Below are positions 43,049 to 52,409 of a DNA stretch of 64,000 bases, piece after piece. The notes under the pieces were generated by a model. It did no database searches. It saw nothing but the letters and a program-made list of their open reading frames with translations, and was not told where the DNA came from. The position numbers were made by a program, and so were the translations under genes. The stretch is from Pseudomonadota bacterium (GTDB lineage Bacteria > Pseudomonadota > Gammaproteobacteria > Burkholderiales > Gallionellaceae): positions 1 through 64,000 of the forward strand of contig JAJYLY010000011.1 in the NCBI GenBank assembly GCA_021787435.1. The letters run 5' to 3'. Every line of letters begins with the position of its first letter. The stretch's first letter is position 1.

Positions 43049-45322
43049 CTATTTGGTCAATTCCATGAAAAGTCGGGGCAGGCGCTCGGGCAGGCGGGAG
43101 ATATTGTCTATCACGACATACTGTTTCCCGAAAATATCTGAGACATAGCCATCGGCTTTTGGATCGAGACTGATGCAGTAAGTGTATATACCTTTATGGT
43201 CCAGCTCCTTCACCGCCCGGTGCGCATCTTCGATCAATAGGCGTTCATCCTGTGCGTCCACGTCGGAAGGCTCGCCGTCTGTCAAAATGAGCATCAACTT
43301 TTTGTCGGCCTGCTGTGCTTCCAGATAATGCGCGGCATGGCGCAGGGCGGTGCCCATGCGCGTGGAATAGGCTGCTTCCATTGCGGCAAGTCTTGCCTTA
43401 ACTTCATCGCCCCAGTGTTCCCGGTAGCCCTTGATGTGCAGGTAGCGCACGTCGTGCCGCGTGTTGGAATGAAAACCGGCGATGGCGAAAGGGTCGCCCA
43501 GCTTTTCGATTGCCCAAGCCAGCAGCGAGACGGCCTCCTGACTGAGTTCGAGGACGCTCTGATTGCAGCCGGCGGCTTTTTCATTGAGCGACTGGGATAA
43601 GTCCAGAAGCAGCATCACGGCGATGTTGCGGCCGCTTGTCCTGTGGCTCATGTTGATGCGCGGATCGGGGAGGGCGCCACCCTTGAAATCGATCAAAGAA
43701 CGGATGGCGACATCCAGGTCCAGCTCGCTGCCTTCTTCCTGATAGCGGATGCGCACCTTGTCCTGCGGCTTTAGCTGGTCGAGCATGCGCTTAAGCTGTT
43801 TCGCAAGCGCATCGTGTTTGGCGAGCAATCTGTCGATGTCTGCTGCGTTGCCACTCGGGTGCAGGGCTTCGTAGAGGCTGACCCAGTCCGGCCGATAGGT
43901 CTGGCTGCGGTAGTCCCACTCCGGGTAATGCCGCGGCGGAAGTCCCTTTATTTCTTCTTCATGTTCAATCTTGCGCTTGTCTTCGAAGGCTTCTTCCTCG
44001 TCGCTCTGTTCTATGAATTTCCACATCTGGCGATTGTCGTCGCGGTAATCCACCACGGTGTCTTTGAAATAAATTTTGGCAAACTGATCGCTTGGACGTC
44101 GGGTTTTTGCAACATAGGCGAGCGCCAGCGCAGCGATTTCGGCGGTGGATGACAGGCCCTTGCCCAGAGTCTCATGGAAGCGCGCAACGAATTCGTTCAA
44201 TGCCGGGTCCTTGTAGTCATGAACCGGGTCGAGAAAGGCGCGCGACAGCATGGCTAAGCGATGGCGCAGGCAGGAAGTGGTCTCAGCGTCGCACGCGTCT
44301 TCGCGAGGCGAAGGATGCAGGGATAGGAAAGTGTTGCGAAGTCCTGGGTATTCGCGCATCAAAAGCGTCTCGATGCGAGCGTCTTCGAAGAGCTCCACTG
44401 CCATGCGCTGGAACGGGCTCCAGTTGTCGGCGATTTGCGCGCAAGTCCAGCGGCGGTGGCCTACGATATGGGCGAGCACGGCGCGGTATCGGTCGAGGCC
44501 AGATATGTGAACGCCTTCGGTGGAAATGAAGTCGTCGAACACATCCGGCACGCGAATTCCCAGTTTGTCGTAATAGGGAACGGGCTTGCGGACTTCGTCG
44601 AAAGCGGTGGAATAGGGCACCAGATGATCGCTGTCCTGCCACAGGGCGCGCAGGTAGAGGTCCAGCTTCCGCTCGACGTCGGCAAACAGGGTGCCGTGGC
44701 GTTCGCGCTGCAGCACCGCACGGCTGTCTGCCGATTGCAGGCTGAAGTAGTCGCGCTGACGTTCCGGATGCTTGCCGTAGTTGCGGATGCCGTATTCCAC
44801 CCAGTTGCGCAAGCCGGCAACGGCAAGTTGCCTGAGCAGAAACGGGGCCTGCTGCAAAAAATCGGGTAGGCCTGGGCTCGGATGGGTCGCATGATGACCA
44901 TGTATGGAACCTGTGGTGCGCGACATGAAATCTAGGGTGATATCGAGGTAATGCTGCAGCTGTTCCTGCGATTGCAGTCGTTTTGTCACAGGCGCCAGAG
45001 TTTGCAGGAAAGGTGCGATCGCATTGCCATTGGGCGACTTCTGCATCGCACGGATACTCGTCATCACTGAAGGCAGTGCATCTTCACCGAGAACGTTCGC
45101 GACAGAGGGCCATGCCTCCATGAAAGCCAGCATAGGCTCCACGCCTCGACCCAGTTTTCCCAGTGTGCGCGCAGCTTCGAGATAGGCATTGAGGCCCCCC
45201 GGCGTGAGCGCCGTCAGGGCTTCGGTCATGCAGTCCTCGAACACTTCTGCGACCTGTGGAAAACGGGTGTCTAGCTGGGTCCAGTAGGTTTGCATCGGGG
45301 GGTATTCGGTTTCGGTGCTCAC
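43049..45322 (-). CDS. cbbO: RuBisCO activase subunit CbbO (von Willebrand A domain)
   Basis: A 757-residue adaptor that, with the CbbQ ATPase ring, removes inhibitory sugar phosphates from RuBisCO. The N-terminal ~500 residues are the helical NorD/CbbO region. A charged linker follows (EEEAFEDKRKIEHEEEIKGL near 430), then a C-terminal von Willebrand A domain whose metal site begins DLSQS (about residue 570) and continues with TDGEPSD. It lies 9 bases after cbbQ and is last in the cbbM-Q-O order. The subtype is presumably the one acting on form II enzyme, given the cbbM neighbour. Confidence 0.93.
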   Translation of the reverse strand: MSTETEYPPMQTYWTQLDTRFPQVAEVFEDCMTEALTALTPGGLNAYLEAARTLGKLGRGVEPMLAFMEAWPSVANVLGEDALPSVMTSIRAMQKSPNGNAIAPFLQTLAPVTKRLQSQEQLQHYLDITLDFMSRTTGSIHGHHATHPSPGLPDFLQQAPFLLRQLAVAGLRNWVEYGIRNYGKHPERQRDYFSLQSADSRAVLQRERHGTLFADVERKLDLYLRALWQDSDHLVPYSTAFDEVRKPVPYYDKLGIRVPDVFDDFISTEGVHISGLDRYRAVLAHIVGHRRWTCAQIADNWSPFQRMAVELFEDARIETLLMREYPGLRNTFLSLHPSPREDACDAETTSCLRHRLAMLSRAFLDPVHDYKDPALNEFVARFHETLGKGLSSTAEIAALALAYVAKTRRPSDQFAKIYFKDTVVDYRDDNRQMWKFIEQSDEEEAFEDKRKIEHEEEIKGLPPRHYPEWDYRSQTYRPDWVSLYEALHPSGNAADIDRLLAKHDALAKQLKRMLDQLKPQDKVRIRYQEEGSELDLDVAIRSLIDFKGGALPDPRINMSHRTSGRNIAVMLLLDLSQSLNEKAAGCNQSVLELSQEAVSLLAWAIEKLGDPFAIAGFHSNTRHDVRYLHIKGYREHWGDEVKARLAAMEAAYSTRMGTALRHAAHYLEAQQADKKLMLILTDGEPSDVDAQDERLLIEDAHRAVKELDHKGIYTYCISLDPKADGYVSDIFGKQYVVIDNISRLPERLPRLFMELTK

Positions 45323-45331
45323 GTTAGAAAA

Positions 45332-46135
45332 TCAGATGAAGGTTGCATCTATCGCATGATCCAGAGTCTCGCGGATATCCGCGTCGTCAGTGATTGGCCG
45401 CACCAGCGCCATGCGGCAGGCGTCCCTAGGTTCCACGCCATCCTTGATCAGCGTTGCCGCATACACCAGAAGGCGTGTTGAAATGCCTTCATCGAGACCG
45501 TGGCTCTTGAGATTACGCGCGCTCTGGCCTATCTTCACCAGTTTCCCAGCAGTGGCTTCGTCAAGGCCGGTTTCTCTGGCGAGAATGACGGTCTCCAGAT
45601 CGGCGTTAGGGTAATCGAAATCGAAAGCGGTGAAGCGCTGCTTTGTCGATTGCTTAAGATCTTTCATCAGGGATTGGTAGCCGGGGTTGTACGAAATCAC
45701 CAACTGGAAGTCGGGATGCGCCTCAATCAATTCGCCCTTTTTGTCGAGCGGTAGCGTGCGACGATGGTCTGTGAGCGGGTGGATCACCACGGTGGTATCT
45801 TGGCGCGCTTCGACGATCTCGTCCAGATAGCAGATCGCGCCCATGCGCGCGGCGGTGGTGAGCGGGCCGTCCAGCCAGCGCGTGCCGTTTGTTTCGAGCA
45901 GATAGCGGCCGACCAAGTCGGATGCAGTCATGTCTTCGTTGCAGGCCACGGTGATGAGCGGCTTGCCGAGCTTCCACGCCATGTATTCGACAAAGCGCGA
46001 CTTGCCGCAGCCTGTAGGGCCTTTCACCATCACAGGCAGGCGGTTGCGGTAGGCTGCCTCGTACAGCGCAACCTCCTTGCCCTGTGCCTGGTAGTAGGGT
46101 TCCTTTTGAACCTTGTATTGTCCCTTGTTCGTCAT
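45332..46135 (-). CDS. cbbQ: RuBisCO activase AAA+ ATPase CbbQ
   Basis: A 267-residue MoxR-type AAA+ ATPase, the motor of the CbbQO RuBisCO activase. Walker A is GPTGCGKS at residues 39-46, Walker [14 protein letters not shown], sensor I VISYNPGY, and an arginine finger region follows. The ATG giving MTNKGQYKV yields the usual family length; a much longer frame reads back through the terminator hairpins and is rejected. Lies between cbbM and cbbO, separated from cbbM by two hairpins. Confidence 0.94.
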   Translation of the reverse strand: MTNKGQYKVQKEPYYQAQGKEVALYEAAYRNRLPVMVKGPTGCGKSRFVEYMAWKLGKPLITVACNEDMTASDLVGRYLLETNGTRWLDGPLTTAARMGAICYLDEIVEARQDTTVVIHPLTDHRRTLPLDKKGELIEAHPDFQLVISYNPGYQSLMKDLKQSTKQRFTAFDFDYPNADLETVILARETGLDEATAGKLVKIGQSARNLKSHGLDEGISTRLLVYAATLIKDGVEPRDACRMALVRPITDDADIRETLDHAIDATFI

Positions 46136-46150
46136 CTGCTTCTCCAGGCC

Positions 46151-46177
46151 GAAAAGAAAAATGCCCCCAGCGGGGGC
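46151..46177 (-). terminator. Rho-independent terminator between cbbM and cbbQ
   Basis: On the minus strand GCCCCC-GCT-GGGGGC forms a tight hairpin followed by TTTTTCTTTT. It lies after cbbM and only 15 bases before the cbbQ start, so it probably acts as an attenuator that keeps cbbQO expression below that of cbbM. Confidence 0.8.
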
Positions 46178-46183
46178 TGTTGT

Positions 46184-46219
46184 AGGCTGGGTTAGCGACA
46201 AGGTCGCGCAACCCAGCCT
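46184..46219. promoter_or_regulatory. Second stem-loop directly after cbbM
   Basis: AGGCTGGGTT and AACCCAGCCT form a perfect 10-bp stem, with an inner stem of GCGAC and GTCGC. It begins 20 bases after the cbbM stop, ahead of the terminator. It may protect the 3' end of an abundant cbbM transcript from nucleases. Confidence 0.75.
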
Positions 46220-46238
46220 CCTGTCTACAGCGAGTTGC

Positions 46239-47618
46239 TTACTTGTGCACGCCCAGTTTCTCGCGCCAGCCCGGGAACAGCTTGTCGGCATCCTTAGGGA
46301 AGGATTCGAACGCACGGGCGAATTCCTTGTGCTCCTTGGCCCATTCGATCGGATCCGCTCCGGCTTTCCAGCACTCATAGGATTGTCTGAGGGAGATTGC
46401 GCCGGCCGCAGGAGAGTCGATGTGGCCGTAGGAGCCGCCACCTGCGGTGTTGATCACGTTGCCGTGCCCCAGATTCTCAAAGAAGCCAGGGAGACGCAAT
46501 GCATTCATGCCGCCCGAAATGATCGGGGTGGTGGGCTTCATACCGTACCACTTCTGGAAGTAGACGGGGCCTTGGCATTCGTCGCGCTCTATCATATAAG
46601 CGATGTTGCGGTCGTCGCCTTCGCCTTCCATCTTGCCATAGCCCATGGTTCCCACGTGGATGCCGGAAGCACCCTGAAGGCGGGACATCTTGGCCAGCAC
46701 GAAAGCGCTATAGCCGCGCTTTGCTGAAGGGGAAGTGATCATGCCATGGCCTGCGCGATGATAGTGCAGGTACTGGCTGGGATACTGGCGGCGGGCAGTG
46801 GTGACCATGCCCGGGCCGCCCACGAATCCGTCGACCAGGAAGGCCAGTTTGTCGGCATCGGGACCGAACACTTCCAGCGCATAGTCCGCGCGGGCCAGCA
46901 TTTCATAGTGGTCGTCTGCGGTGATGTTCATGGAGAAGAGCTTGGCTTGCCCTGTTTCATCCTGGGCACGCTTCAAGGAATCATAGACCAGCGGCAGCAC
47001 TTTTTTCAGCGGGCAGAATACCTGGTTGCCCTGGGGCTCGTCGTTCTTGATGAAGTCGCCACCCAGCCAGAACTGGTAAGCCGCATGAGCGAAAGGCTCG
47101 GGGCGGAGTCCCAGCTTCGGCTTGATGATTGTGCCGGCGATATAGCCGCCATCCTTGACTGGGCGGCCGAGTATGCGCCACAGGTTGGATATGTCGGTGG
47201 CGGGGCCGTCGAACATCTGGATGCAACGCTCGGGCATGTGGAAGTCGATCATCTTGGCATGCTCGATGTCGCCCATGCCCTGGTTGTTGCCGATTGCAAG
47301 TGTCAGGAAGGAAACCAGCATGAAGCGGCCGTCGGTGACATTGCGGTCGAACAGATCGATCGGGTAGGCGATACGCATGTCTTCGGTGGCTTCGTCAATG
47401 TGGTACACCAGAGCATCGACGCCCTTGGTGAAATCATCGGTGGTTGAGACTTCAACATTGGTGCCGGTTGATGACTCCGCTGCAAAGTGTGCGGCAGCCT
47501 CGAGATAACCGTATCCCGCTTTGGGTTTCATCTTGTATGCAACCAGAATGTGATTGCCGCCCTTGATGAGTTCTTCTTCTTTCAGATCCAGATTTGCGTA
47601 ACGATTGGACTGGTCCAT
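46239..47618 (-). CDS. cbbM: Form II ribulose-1,5-bisphosphate carboxylase
   Basis: A 459-residue RuBisCO large subunit that fixes CO2 onto ribulose 1,5-bisphosphate; form II works as dimers or hexamers without small subunits. Active-site residues match the Rhodospirillum numbering: Lys166 in GTIIKPKLG, the carbamylated Lys191 with Asp193 and Glu194 in [11 protein letters not shown], His in HYHRAGHG, the loop-6 Lys in [10 protein letters not shown], and SGGMNA and GGGSYGH at the phosphate sites. No cbbS lies nearby. A GGAGAAG ribosome site precedes the ATG. First gene of cbbM-Q-O, controlled by the divergent CbbR. Confidence 0.97.
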   Translation of the reverse strand: MDQSNRYANLDLKEEELIKGGNHILVAYKMKPKAGYGYLEAAAHFAAESSTGTNVEVSTTDDFTKGVDALVYHIDEATEDMRIAYPIDLFDRNVTDGRFMLVSFLTLAIGNNQGMGDIEHAKMIDFHMPERCIQMFDGPATDISNLWRILGRPVKDGGYIAGTIIKPKLGLRPEPFAHAAYQFWLGGDFIKNDEPQGNQVFCPLKKVLPLVYDSLKRAQDETGQAKLFSMNITADDHYEMLARADYALEVFGPDADKLAFLVDGFVGGPGMVTTARRQYPSQYLHYHRAGHGMITSPSAKRGYSAFVLAKMSRLQGASGIHVGTMGYGKMEGEGDDRNIAYMIERDECQGPVYFQKWYGMKPTTPIISGGMNALRLPGFFENLGHGNVINTAGGGSYGHIDSPAAGAISLRQSYECWKAGADPIEWAKEHKEFARAFESFPKDADKLFPGWREKLGVHK

Positions 47619-47653
47619 ATTACTTCTCCATGATTAAATTGCGGATAAATAGC

Positions 47654-47682
47654 CCTATAGCTGGAATGATTATAGACTGCAA
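47654..47682 (-). promoter_or_regulatory. cbbM: Probable cbbM promoter
   Basis: On the minus strand TTGCAG and TATAGG are spaced by 17 bases, some 35 bases before the cbbM start. The symmetric CbbR-type sites lie immediately upstream, as expected for an activator. Confidence 0.6.
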
Positions 47683-47686
47683 AAAT

Positions 47687-47735
47687 CATAAGTAATATTC
47701 AGAATTTCTGATAAGATGACAAACAATTACTTATG
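47687..47735. promoter_or_regulatory. CbbR operator region with nested inverted repeats
   Basis: CATAAGTAAT (47687) and ATTACTTATG (47726) are perfect 10-base inverted repeats 29 bases apart. Between them lies a second palindrome, TCAGAA-T-TTCTGA (47699-47711). The right arm covers the cbbR start codon. The layout fits LysR control: activation of cbbM from one side and repression of cbbR by binding over its own start. Confidence 0.7.
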
Positions 47736-48653
47736 TTAAGACTAACATTACGCCAGCTGGATATTCTCGAAGCCGTCGCCCGTTGCGGGAGTTTTTCCCG
47801 CGCAAGCGAGGAGCTTTATCTCACGCAGCCGGCTGTTTCAATGCAAATCAAGCAACTGGAAGCGTCCTTGGGTCTGCCGCTGTTCGAGCAGATTGGAAAG
47901 CGCATTCACCTTACCGAGGCTGGACGCGAAACCTTGGGGACGAGCCGCGCTGTCAGACGGGAACTGGTCAACCTGGAGCATGCCATTTCCGATTTGCAGG
48001 ACTTGAAGGGCGGTACGATCACCGTATCTGTGGCAAGCTCGGCCAGCTATCTGGCTGCGCGTCTGATCGCGACATTCCGTCAGGAGCATCCGGATGTGCG
48101 AGTCAGCCTCAATGCGGTCAACCGCGAGACACTGTTGCAGCATCTGGCCAGCAACAGCGTCGATCTGGCCTTGATGGGGCGGCCACCGGAAGGTCATGAC
48201 CTGGAGGCACAGCCCTTCATGGACAATCCGCTGGTAGTGATTGCCGCGCCGACACATCCGTTGTCAGGGATGCGGGATATTTCCCTGCAATGTCTGGCAG
48301 AAGAAATTTTCGTCGGCCGCGAACAGGGTTCGGGTACGCGCAGCGCCGTGGAAAAATTCTTCGAGTCGAATGGCCTGACCCTCAAGGTCGCGATGGAAAT
48401 GAACAAGAACGAAGCGATCAAGCAGGCGGTGGAAGCGGGGCTTGGCGTGGGCGTGGTGTCGTTGCATGGCGAGCTGGCCGGGCGCCGTCTTTGCATGCTG
48501 GATGTACAGGGATTTCCATTGCTTCGGAAATGGTATCTGGTGCAGCGTCAGGGAAAGCGTCTCGGTCCGGCTGCGCAGGCATTCGCACAGTTCGTTATGA
48601 GTGAAGCGGCCGAGGTGGCAGGGGTGGCGCAATTGCAGGCAGCAGTTGATTGA
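47733..48653 (+). CDS. cbbR: LysR-type regulator of carbon fixation, CbbR
   Basis: A 306-residue LysR protein. The helix-turn-helix reads FSRASEELYLTQPAVSMQIK, followed by LEASLGLPLFEQIGKRIHLT; the effector domain fills residues ~90-300. Such proteins sense Calvin-cycle metabolites such as ribulose bisphosphate or NADPH and activate cbb operons. It diverges from cbbM with a shared 114-base control region. The identity as CbbR rests on this position plus family pattern. Confidence 0.93.
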   Translation: MLRLTLRQLDILEAVARCGSFSRASEELYLTQPAVSMQIKQLEASLGLPLFEQIGKRIHLTEAGRETLGTSRAVRRELVNLEHAISDLQDLKGGTITVSVASSASYLAARLIATFRQEHPDVRVSLNAVNRETLLQHLASNSVDLALMGRPPEGHDLEAQPFMDNPLVVIAAPTHPLSGMRDISLQCLAEEIFVGREQGSGTRSAVEKFFESNGLTLKVAMEMNKNEAIKQAVEAGLGVGVVSLHGELAGRRLCMLDVQGFPLLRKWYLVQRQGKRLGPAAQAFAQFVMSEAAEVAGVAQLQAAVD

Positions 48654-48678
48654 GTCCCGTTCACTGCCTTTGATCGCA

Positions 48679-49539
48679 TCAGTCGTAGTCGACATCCTGT
48701 TCTAAGCCTGCGTAACAGTTCTGGATCTCCGTGATGACTTTTTCATATTTCGTTTTTGACAGGATTTTCTTGACGATGGTATTTTTGAATTCATCCATGC
48801 GCGCGCGCAACAAGTTCTGAAATTCGGGCGGCGATTTCTTAAGTAGCGCCTGCCAGCCAGTTTCGGCATCGGGTTTGATTTCCCGGGCACGCCGGATCAG
48901 TTCCTCGACGTCCTTCTGTCCGGCGCGCGCGACAATGCGCCCGTCGTCAAGGATCGCGAAAATGACTGCGACCGCGATCACTGCACTGGCATCCAGATCG
49001 GCATCCTTGATTGCGCCGGCGTAGTGATTCCTGCGCAGCCATTTGGCGCATTCGACGATATTCTGATTTTCGCGCCGAACCAGCAATTCCTTTTTGTATG
49101 TCTCGTCGCCCGTCCATGAAGCATTTGGATCGGCGCGGCAAATTTCAAGGAAGAGCGACTTGATGTTGCGCTGCTGTATGTATGGATCGTTGTCGAAATC
49201 CGCAATCAGCGTCTGTGCCGGCAGTCCTGACAATTCCTTGATGCTCCGGAATCCCATCTGGAATACAAGTTCTGCGCCGTGTTTCATCAAAAAGGACAGC
49301 GCAGGCTCATTGCTGTTCAGGCTGATTCCCAGCGAGATACAGCCGATGGTCAGGTAATACGCCTCGAGAATGCCATCTGCGGTTCTGTCGTTGGTGTATC
49401 TGCGCGCGACAAGCACTGTGATGCCTGAGAGTTCGTGCAGCAGCAGGCTTGCAGCCTCTGCGTGGCCGGATTGCAGCGCAAGCGCTTCGAGCGCTTGCAC
49501 CACATGGGGAGTCCGCGGGGTATGGCTTGCGAGTTTCAT
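48679..49539 (-). CDS. Unrecognised protein, last gene of the J-domain operon, 286 aa
   Basis: I do not recognise this 286-residue protein. It is almost wholly helical. The N-terminal half contains long hydrophobic-amphipathic helices (EALALQSGHAEAASLLLHEL, GISLNSNEPALSFLMKHGAE) like helical-repeat proteins. A short hydrophobic stretch, ASAVIAVAVIFAIL, lies near residue 190 but is interrupted by charge on both sides, so a buried helix is more likely than a membrane one. The C-terminus is charged and ends in acidic residues. It starts 14 bases after the 265-aa gene. Confidence 0.8.
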   Translation of the reverse strand: MKLASHTPRTPHVVQALEALALQSGHAEAASLLLHELSGITVLVARRYTNDRTADGILEAYYLTIGCISLGISLNSNEPALSFLMKHGAELVFQMGFRSIKELSGLPAQTLIADFDNDPYIQQRNIKSLFLEICRADPNASWTGDETYKKELLVRRENQNIVECAKWLRRNHYAGAIKDADLDASAVIAVAVIFAILDDGRIVARAGQKDVEELIRRAREIKPDAETGWQALLKKSPPEFQNLLRARMDEFKNTIVKKILSKTKYEKVITEIQNCYAGLEQDVDYD

Positions 49540-49553
49540 TCAGCCTGAACGCG

Positions 49554-50351
49554 TCACGCAAAAATATCCTCGCCCAGGCTGGGGCGGTTGCTGCGGGTAT
49601 CTATCTGCCTGCTCGGCACCTGTTTGCGCAGGCGCAGCAGCATCTCCTGGGTGGATCGGCTGCCGGCATGCTCATACTCGGCAGCTTCGCCGCTTTCCTC
49701 GTCTTCCTCGTAGTCTTCGCTGGCACTGAACGGATTTTCACCTGGTTGCCAGTTTGGGAACAGCTCGAACAGCACGCGGTCCCATCCTTCGGCATCGCTT
49801 CTGGCAACGGCCAGGGCCAGCGGCACAATGTCGTGATCGGAGGAGGTCTGTCCGCTGCTGTATGGACCGCGGTCGTGGATCTCGCAGGCGATTTCGGCGA
49901 TTTCCTCCGCTGCGGTTGAGAATAGCGCGGCAAAAGCAGTTGTCCCCCAGTCGGTTGCCAGCGCTTCATGTATGAGTGCGGTGCACCTGTCCTGATCATC
50001 GCTGGCGAACAAGACGCCGTGTATATGTGCGAACAGCGATTCTGCCAACAGTTCGGGCTCATCTTCTATCATATCCTCGCTCCAGGGGGCGGCAAAGAAC
50101 GCTAAGCTCTGGGCCCAGGCCGTGGGTGAGATCAGAAGCGTGGCAAGCGACAGCTTGCCACCATCGAAGGCCGACAGATGCATCGAGGCGACCTGAGGCT
50201 CCAGCGCATCGAGCACCTCAACGACGGCCAGATCACCCAGCTGCTCAGCCGCATCACTAAGCGTTTCTTCGGCGTGATTCGGTGAACCTGCCAGTACCAG
50301 TTCGGTTATCTGGCGGCTGATTGCAGGCAGATTGGTTTTCTGATCAGACAT
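49554..50351 (-). CDS. Unrecognised helical protein with acidic tail, 265 aa
   Basis: Third gene of the J-domain operon. The N-terminal ~200 residues look like stacked amphipathic helices (ISRQITELVLAGSPNHAEET, then LGDLAVVEVLDALEP). A strongly acidic stretch, EDYEEDEESGEAAEYEHAG, follows near residue 220 before a short basic end. The ATG giving MSDQKTN was chosen since it overlaps the upstream stop by 8 bases; a longer frame would invade that gene. No enzyme motif is visible. The helical layout resembles scaffold or adaptor proteins, which is only an impression. Confidence 0.8.
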   Translation of the reverse strand: MSDQKTNLPAISRQITELVLAGSPNHAEETLSDAAEQLGDLAVVEVLDALEPQVASMHLSAFDGGKLSLATLLISPTAWAQSLAFFAAPWSEDMIEDEPELLAESLFAHIHGVLFASDDQDRCTALIHEALATDWGTTAFAALFSTAAEEIAEIACEIHDRGPYSSGQTSSDHDIVPLALAVARSDAEGWDRVLFELFPNWQPGENPFSASEDYEEDEESGEAAEYEHAGSRSTQEMLLRLRKQVPSRQIDTRSNRPSLGEDIFA

Positions 50352-50856
50352 TTTCATCTCCGCTTGAGTCAAACAGGTGCTCGATGTCGTGGCCTGCCGT
50401 GAGATGATCCTCTTCCTCGTCTTCACCTTCTTCGCTCTTTTGCAATGATTCGAGCGAGTGGTCCTCATCAGTCCATTGTTTGGGATTCTTGTACAAAAAT
50501 GCCGTGATGATAGCGCGGCAAGCCAAGGTCGGGTTTTTCTGGCCAACCACAGTCAAAGCTTTTTCGGCGGTATTGCTGCTGCATGAGACCATGCCCATCA
50601 CTGCGGCAATGTCAGCCTGATTGTAGTCTTCGCTCCGTGCTAGCAATCCAGCCACATCGTTGTATTTCAAATGATCGGCGATCGCGAAGCTCAACAGGTT
50701 GACGTCGTCTATTTCCGAACCATTGGCGAACTCGTCGATAAGTGATCGAACGACTTTTGCGTGATATTTCCTGTCAGGCGGATCGCCTAACGTGTCCTCG
50801 ATCTGGACGCCAAGCTCGCGGGACTGATATGCAAATTCAGGATGTATTTTTTTCAT
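50344..50856 (-). CDS. Unrecognised protein with acidic C-terminus, 170 aa
   Basis: Second gene of the J-domain operon, overlapping the J-domain gene as ATGA and the next gene by 8 bases. The first ~125 residues are helical, with [20 protein letters not shown] and a Cys in [12 protein letters not shown]. The last ~45 are strongly acidic ([13 protein letters not shown] and a second acidic run). Two members of this operon share an acidic tail of similar place, which could be a chaperone or partner docking feature. No known family is apparent. Confidence 0.8.
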   Translation of the reverse strand: MKKIHPEFAYQSRELGVQIEDTLGDPPDRKYHAKVVRSLIDEFANGSEIDDVNLLSFAIADHLKYNDVAGLLARSEDYNQADIAAVMGMVSCSSNTAEKALTVVGQKNPTLACRAIITAFLYKNPKQWTDEDHSLESLQKSEEGEDEEEDHLTAGHDIEHLFDSSGDENV

Positions 50857-51149
50857 GGTGTGTCGGTGAATGCAATTTCGCATCGGTTGAATAGTGAACG
50901 CCAGAGAGAGTTGGCCTCTTCAGCCGGATCGATGATGATGCGGTTGCTGATGCTCTGGTTGTATTCGGCTCTTTTTTTTGGGTCGGAAAGCAGTTCATAT
51001 GCCTTCTGGATGGCATTGAACCTGCTTTCGGCGCTCGAATGTCCGCTCCTGTCCGGGTGATGCCGCATGGCCAGAGAGCGGTAAGCCTTCTTGATCTCTT
51101 CTGCTGTCGCATTCGGAGATACGCCAAGGATATGATAGGGGTTTTCCAC
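50853..51149 (-). CDS. Short J-domain (DnaJ-like) protein
   Basis: A 98-residue protein that is nearly all J-domain. Helices I-IV are visible: [20 protein letters not shown], then [16 protein letters not shown] with the essential His-Pro-Asp, and [20 protein letters not shown]. About 25 residues follow ([20 protein letters not shown]), with no Gly/Phe or zinc region, so it would stimulate DnaK ATPase for a specific client, not general refolding. The GTG start has GGAGG 8 bases before it. It heads an operon of three unknown genes. Confidence 0.85.
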   Translation of the reverse strand: MENPYHILGVSPNATAEEIKKAYRSLAMRHHPDRSGHSSAESRFNAIQKAYELLSDPKKRAEYNQSISNRIIIDPAEEANSLWRSLFNRCEIAFTDTP

Positions 51150-51282
51150 TGCATGCCTCCTGTAAGTTTGACATTTTACACCAGACGACGTGACGTTGTT
51201 GTCTGATGGTTTGCATCGGTCGATTTGCGGAACCACTACCGTATGTTAGAGTCTATGCACTGTCCATTAAGAGTATCAAGTC

Positions 51283-52368
51283 ATGACACATCTGTTCGAG
51301 GCATTCAAGTTGCGCGATGTTTCATTTTCCAACCGCATCGGCATTCCGCCCATGTGCCAATATTCCGCGTGCGATGGCATGGCCTCCGACTGGCATTTCG
51401 TGCATTATGGTAGCCGCGCAGCCGGTGGGGCTGCGTTGATGATCATCGAGGCGACAGCCATCGCGCCCGAGGGCAGAATCAGTCCTGGTGATCTGGGCAT
51501 CTGGGGCGACAAGCATGTCGAACCGCTCTCGCGCATCGCCCGTTTTGCCAAAGACCAGGGTTGTGTGACGGCCATCCAGCTTGCGCATGCCGGGCGCAAG
51601 GCCAGCGTGGGTCTTGGCTGGCAGGCGCAGTGCACGCTGGCGGCAGCGGATGGCGGCTGGCGCACTGTCGCACCGTCTCCGGTTGCCTTTGGTGATAACT
51701 ATGCGCCGCCCGATGAGCTCGACCTGGAGGGCATCAAGCAGGTGATTGCACAATTCGTGTCTGCCGCGCATCGCGCGCATGGGGCAGGCTTCGAGGCTTT
51801 AGAGATACATGCGGCGCATGGCTATTTGCTACACCAGTTCTTGTCGCCGCTTTCCAACCGGCGTACCGATGTCTATGGCGGCAGCTTCGAGGGGCGTATC
51901 CGACTGGTGCGCGAGGTCGTCGATGCAGTGAGAATGGTATGGCCTGAAAGACTTCCGCTGCTGGTCCGCCTGTCGGCAACTGACTGGGCTGCGGGAGGGT
52001 GGGATATCGATGAGACGGTTGAACTCTCGAGGATGCTGAAGGCATCCGGCGTGGATCTGGTGGATGTGTCTTCAGCAGGTTTGCTGCCGACCGCAAAGAT
52101 TCCCGCTGGTCCCGGTTTTCAGACCGAATTCGCAGCGAGGGTGCGCAAGGAGGCCGGCATTCCTACGGCCGCGGTCGGCCTGATCACCTCGCCTGCCCAG
52201 GCCGATCACATCATCCGCACCAATCAGGCTGACATGGTGCTCATAGGCCGGGAAATATTGCGCAACCCCTGCTGGCCGCTTGCTGCTGCTCAGGCGCTAG
52301 GGCAGGCAATCAGCTGGCCATCGCAATATCTGCGTGCCGCGCCCGTCGGCACGATGGGGCGGACGTGA
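51283..52368 (+). CDS. Old Yellow Enzyme family NADH:flavin oxidoreductase
   Basis: A 361-residue FMN enzyme of the YqjM (thermophilic-like OYE) branch, reducing activated alkenes with NAD(P)H. Markers are the Cys in PPMCQYSACDG, the substrate His pair in AIQLAHAGRKAS, EIHAAHGYLLHQFLSP with catalytic His and Tyr neighbours, and the FMN-phosphate loop AVGLITSPAQAD ending in VLIGREILRNP. The physiological substrate is unknown. It lies alone, divergent from the J-domain operon. Confidence 0.92.
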   Translation: MTHLFEAFKLRDVSFSNRIGIPPMCQYSACDGMASDWHFVHYGSRAAGGAALMIIEATAIAPEGRISPGDLGIWGDKHVEPLSRIARFAKDQGCVTAIQLAHAGRKASVGLGWQAQCTLAAADGGWRTVAPSPVAFGDNYAPPDELDLEGIKQVIAQFVSAAHRAHGAGFEALEIHAAHGYLLHQFLSPLSNRRTDVYGGSFEGRIRLVREVVDAVRMVWPERLPLLVRLSATDWAAGGWDIDETVELSRMLKASGVDLVDVSSAGLLPTAKIPAGPGFQTEFAARVRKEAGIPTAAVGLITSPAQADHIIRTNQADMVLIGREILRNPCWPLAAAQALGQAISWPSQYLRAAPVGTMGRT

Positions 52369-52409
52369 TGCAGGCGCAGATAAATTGATCAACTCAAGAG
52401 TAAGCAAAC

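Noticed and set aside
46136..46441. A 102-codon extension of cbbQ toward cbbM
   Set aside because: It would cross the terminator hairpins and the end of cbbM; the ATG at 46135 gives the family length.
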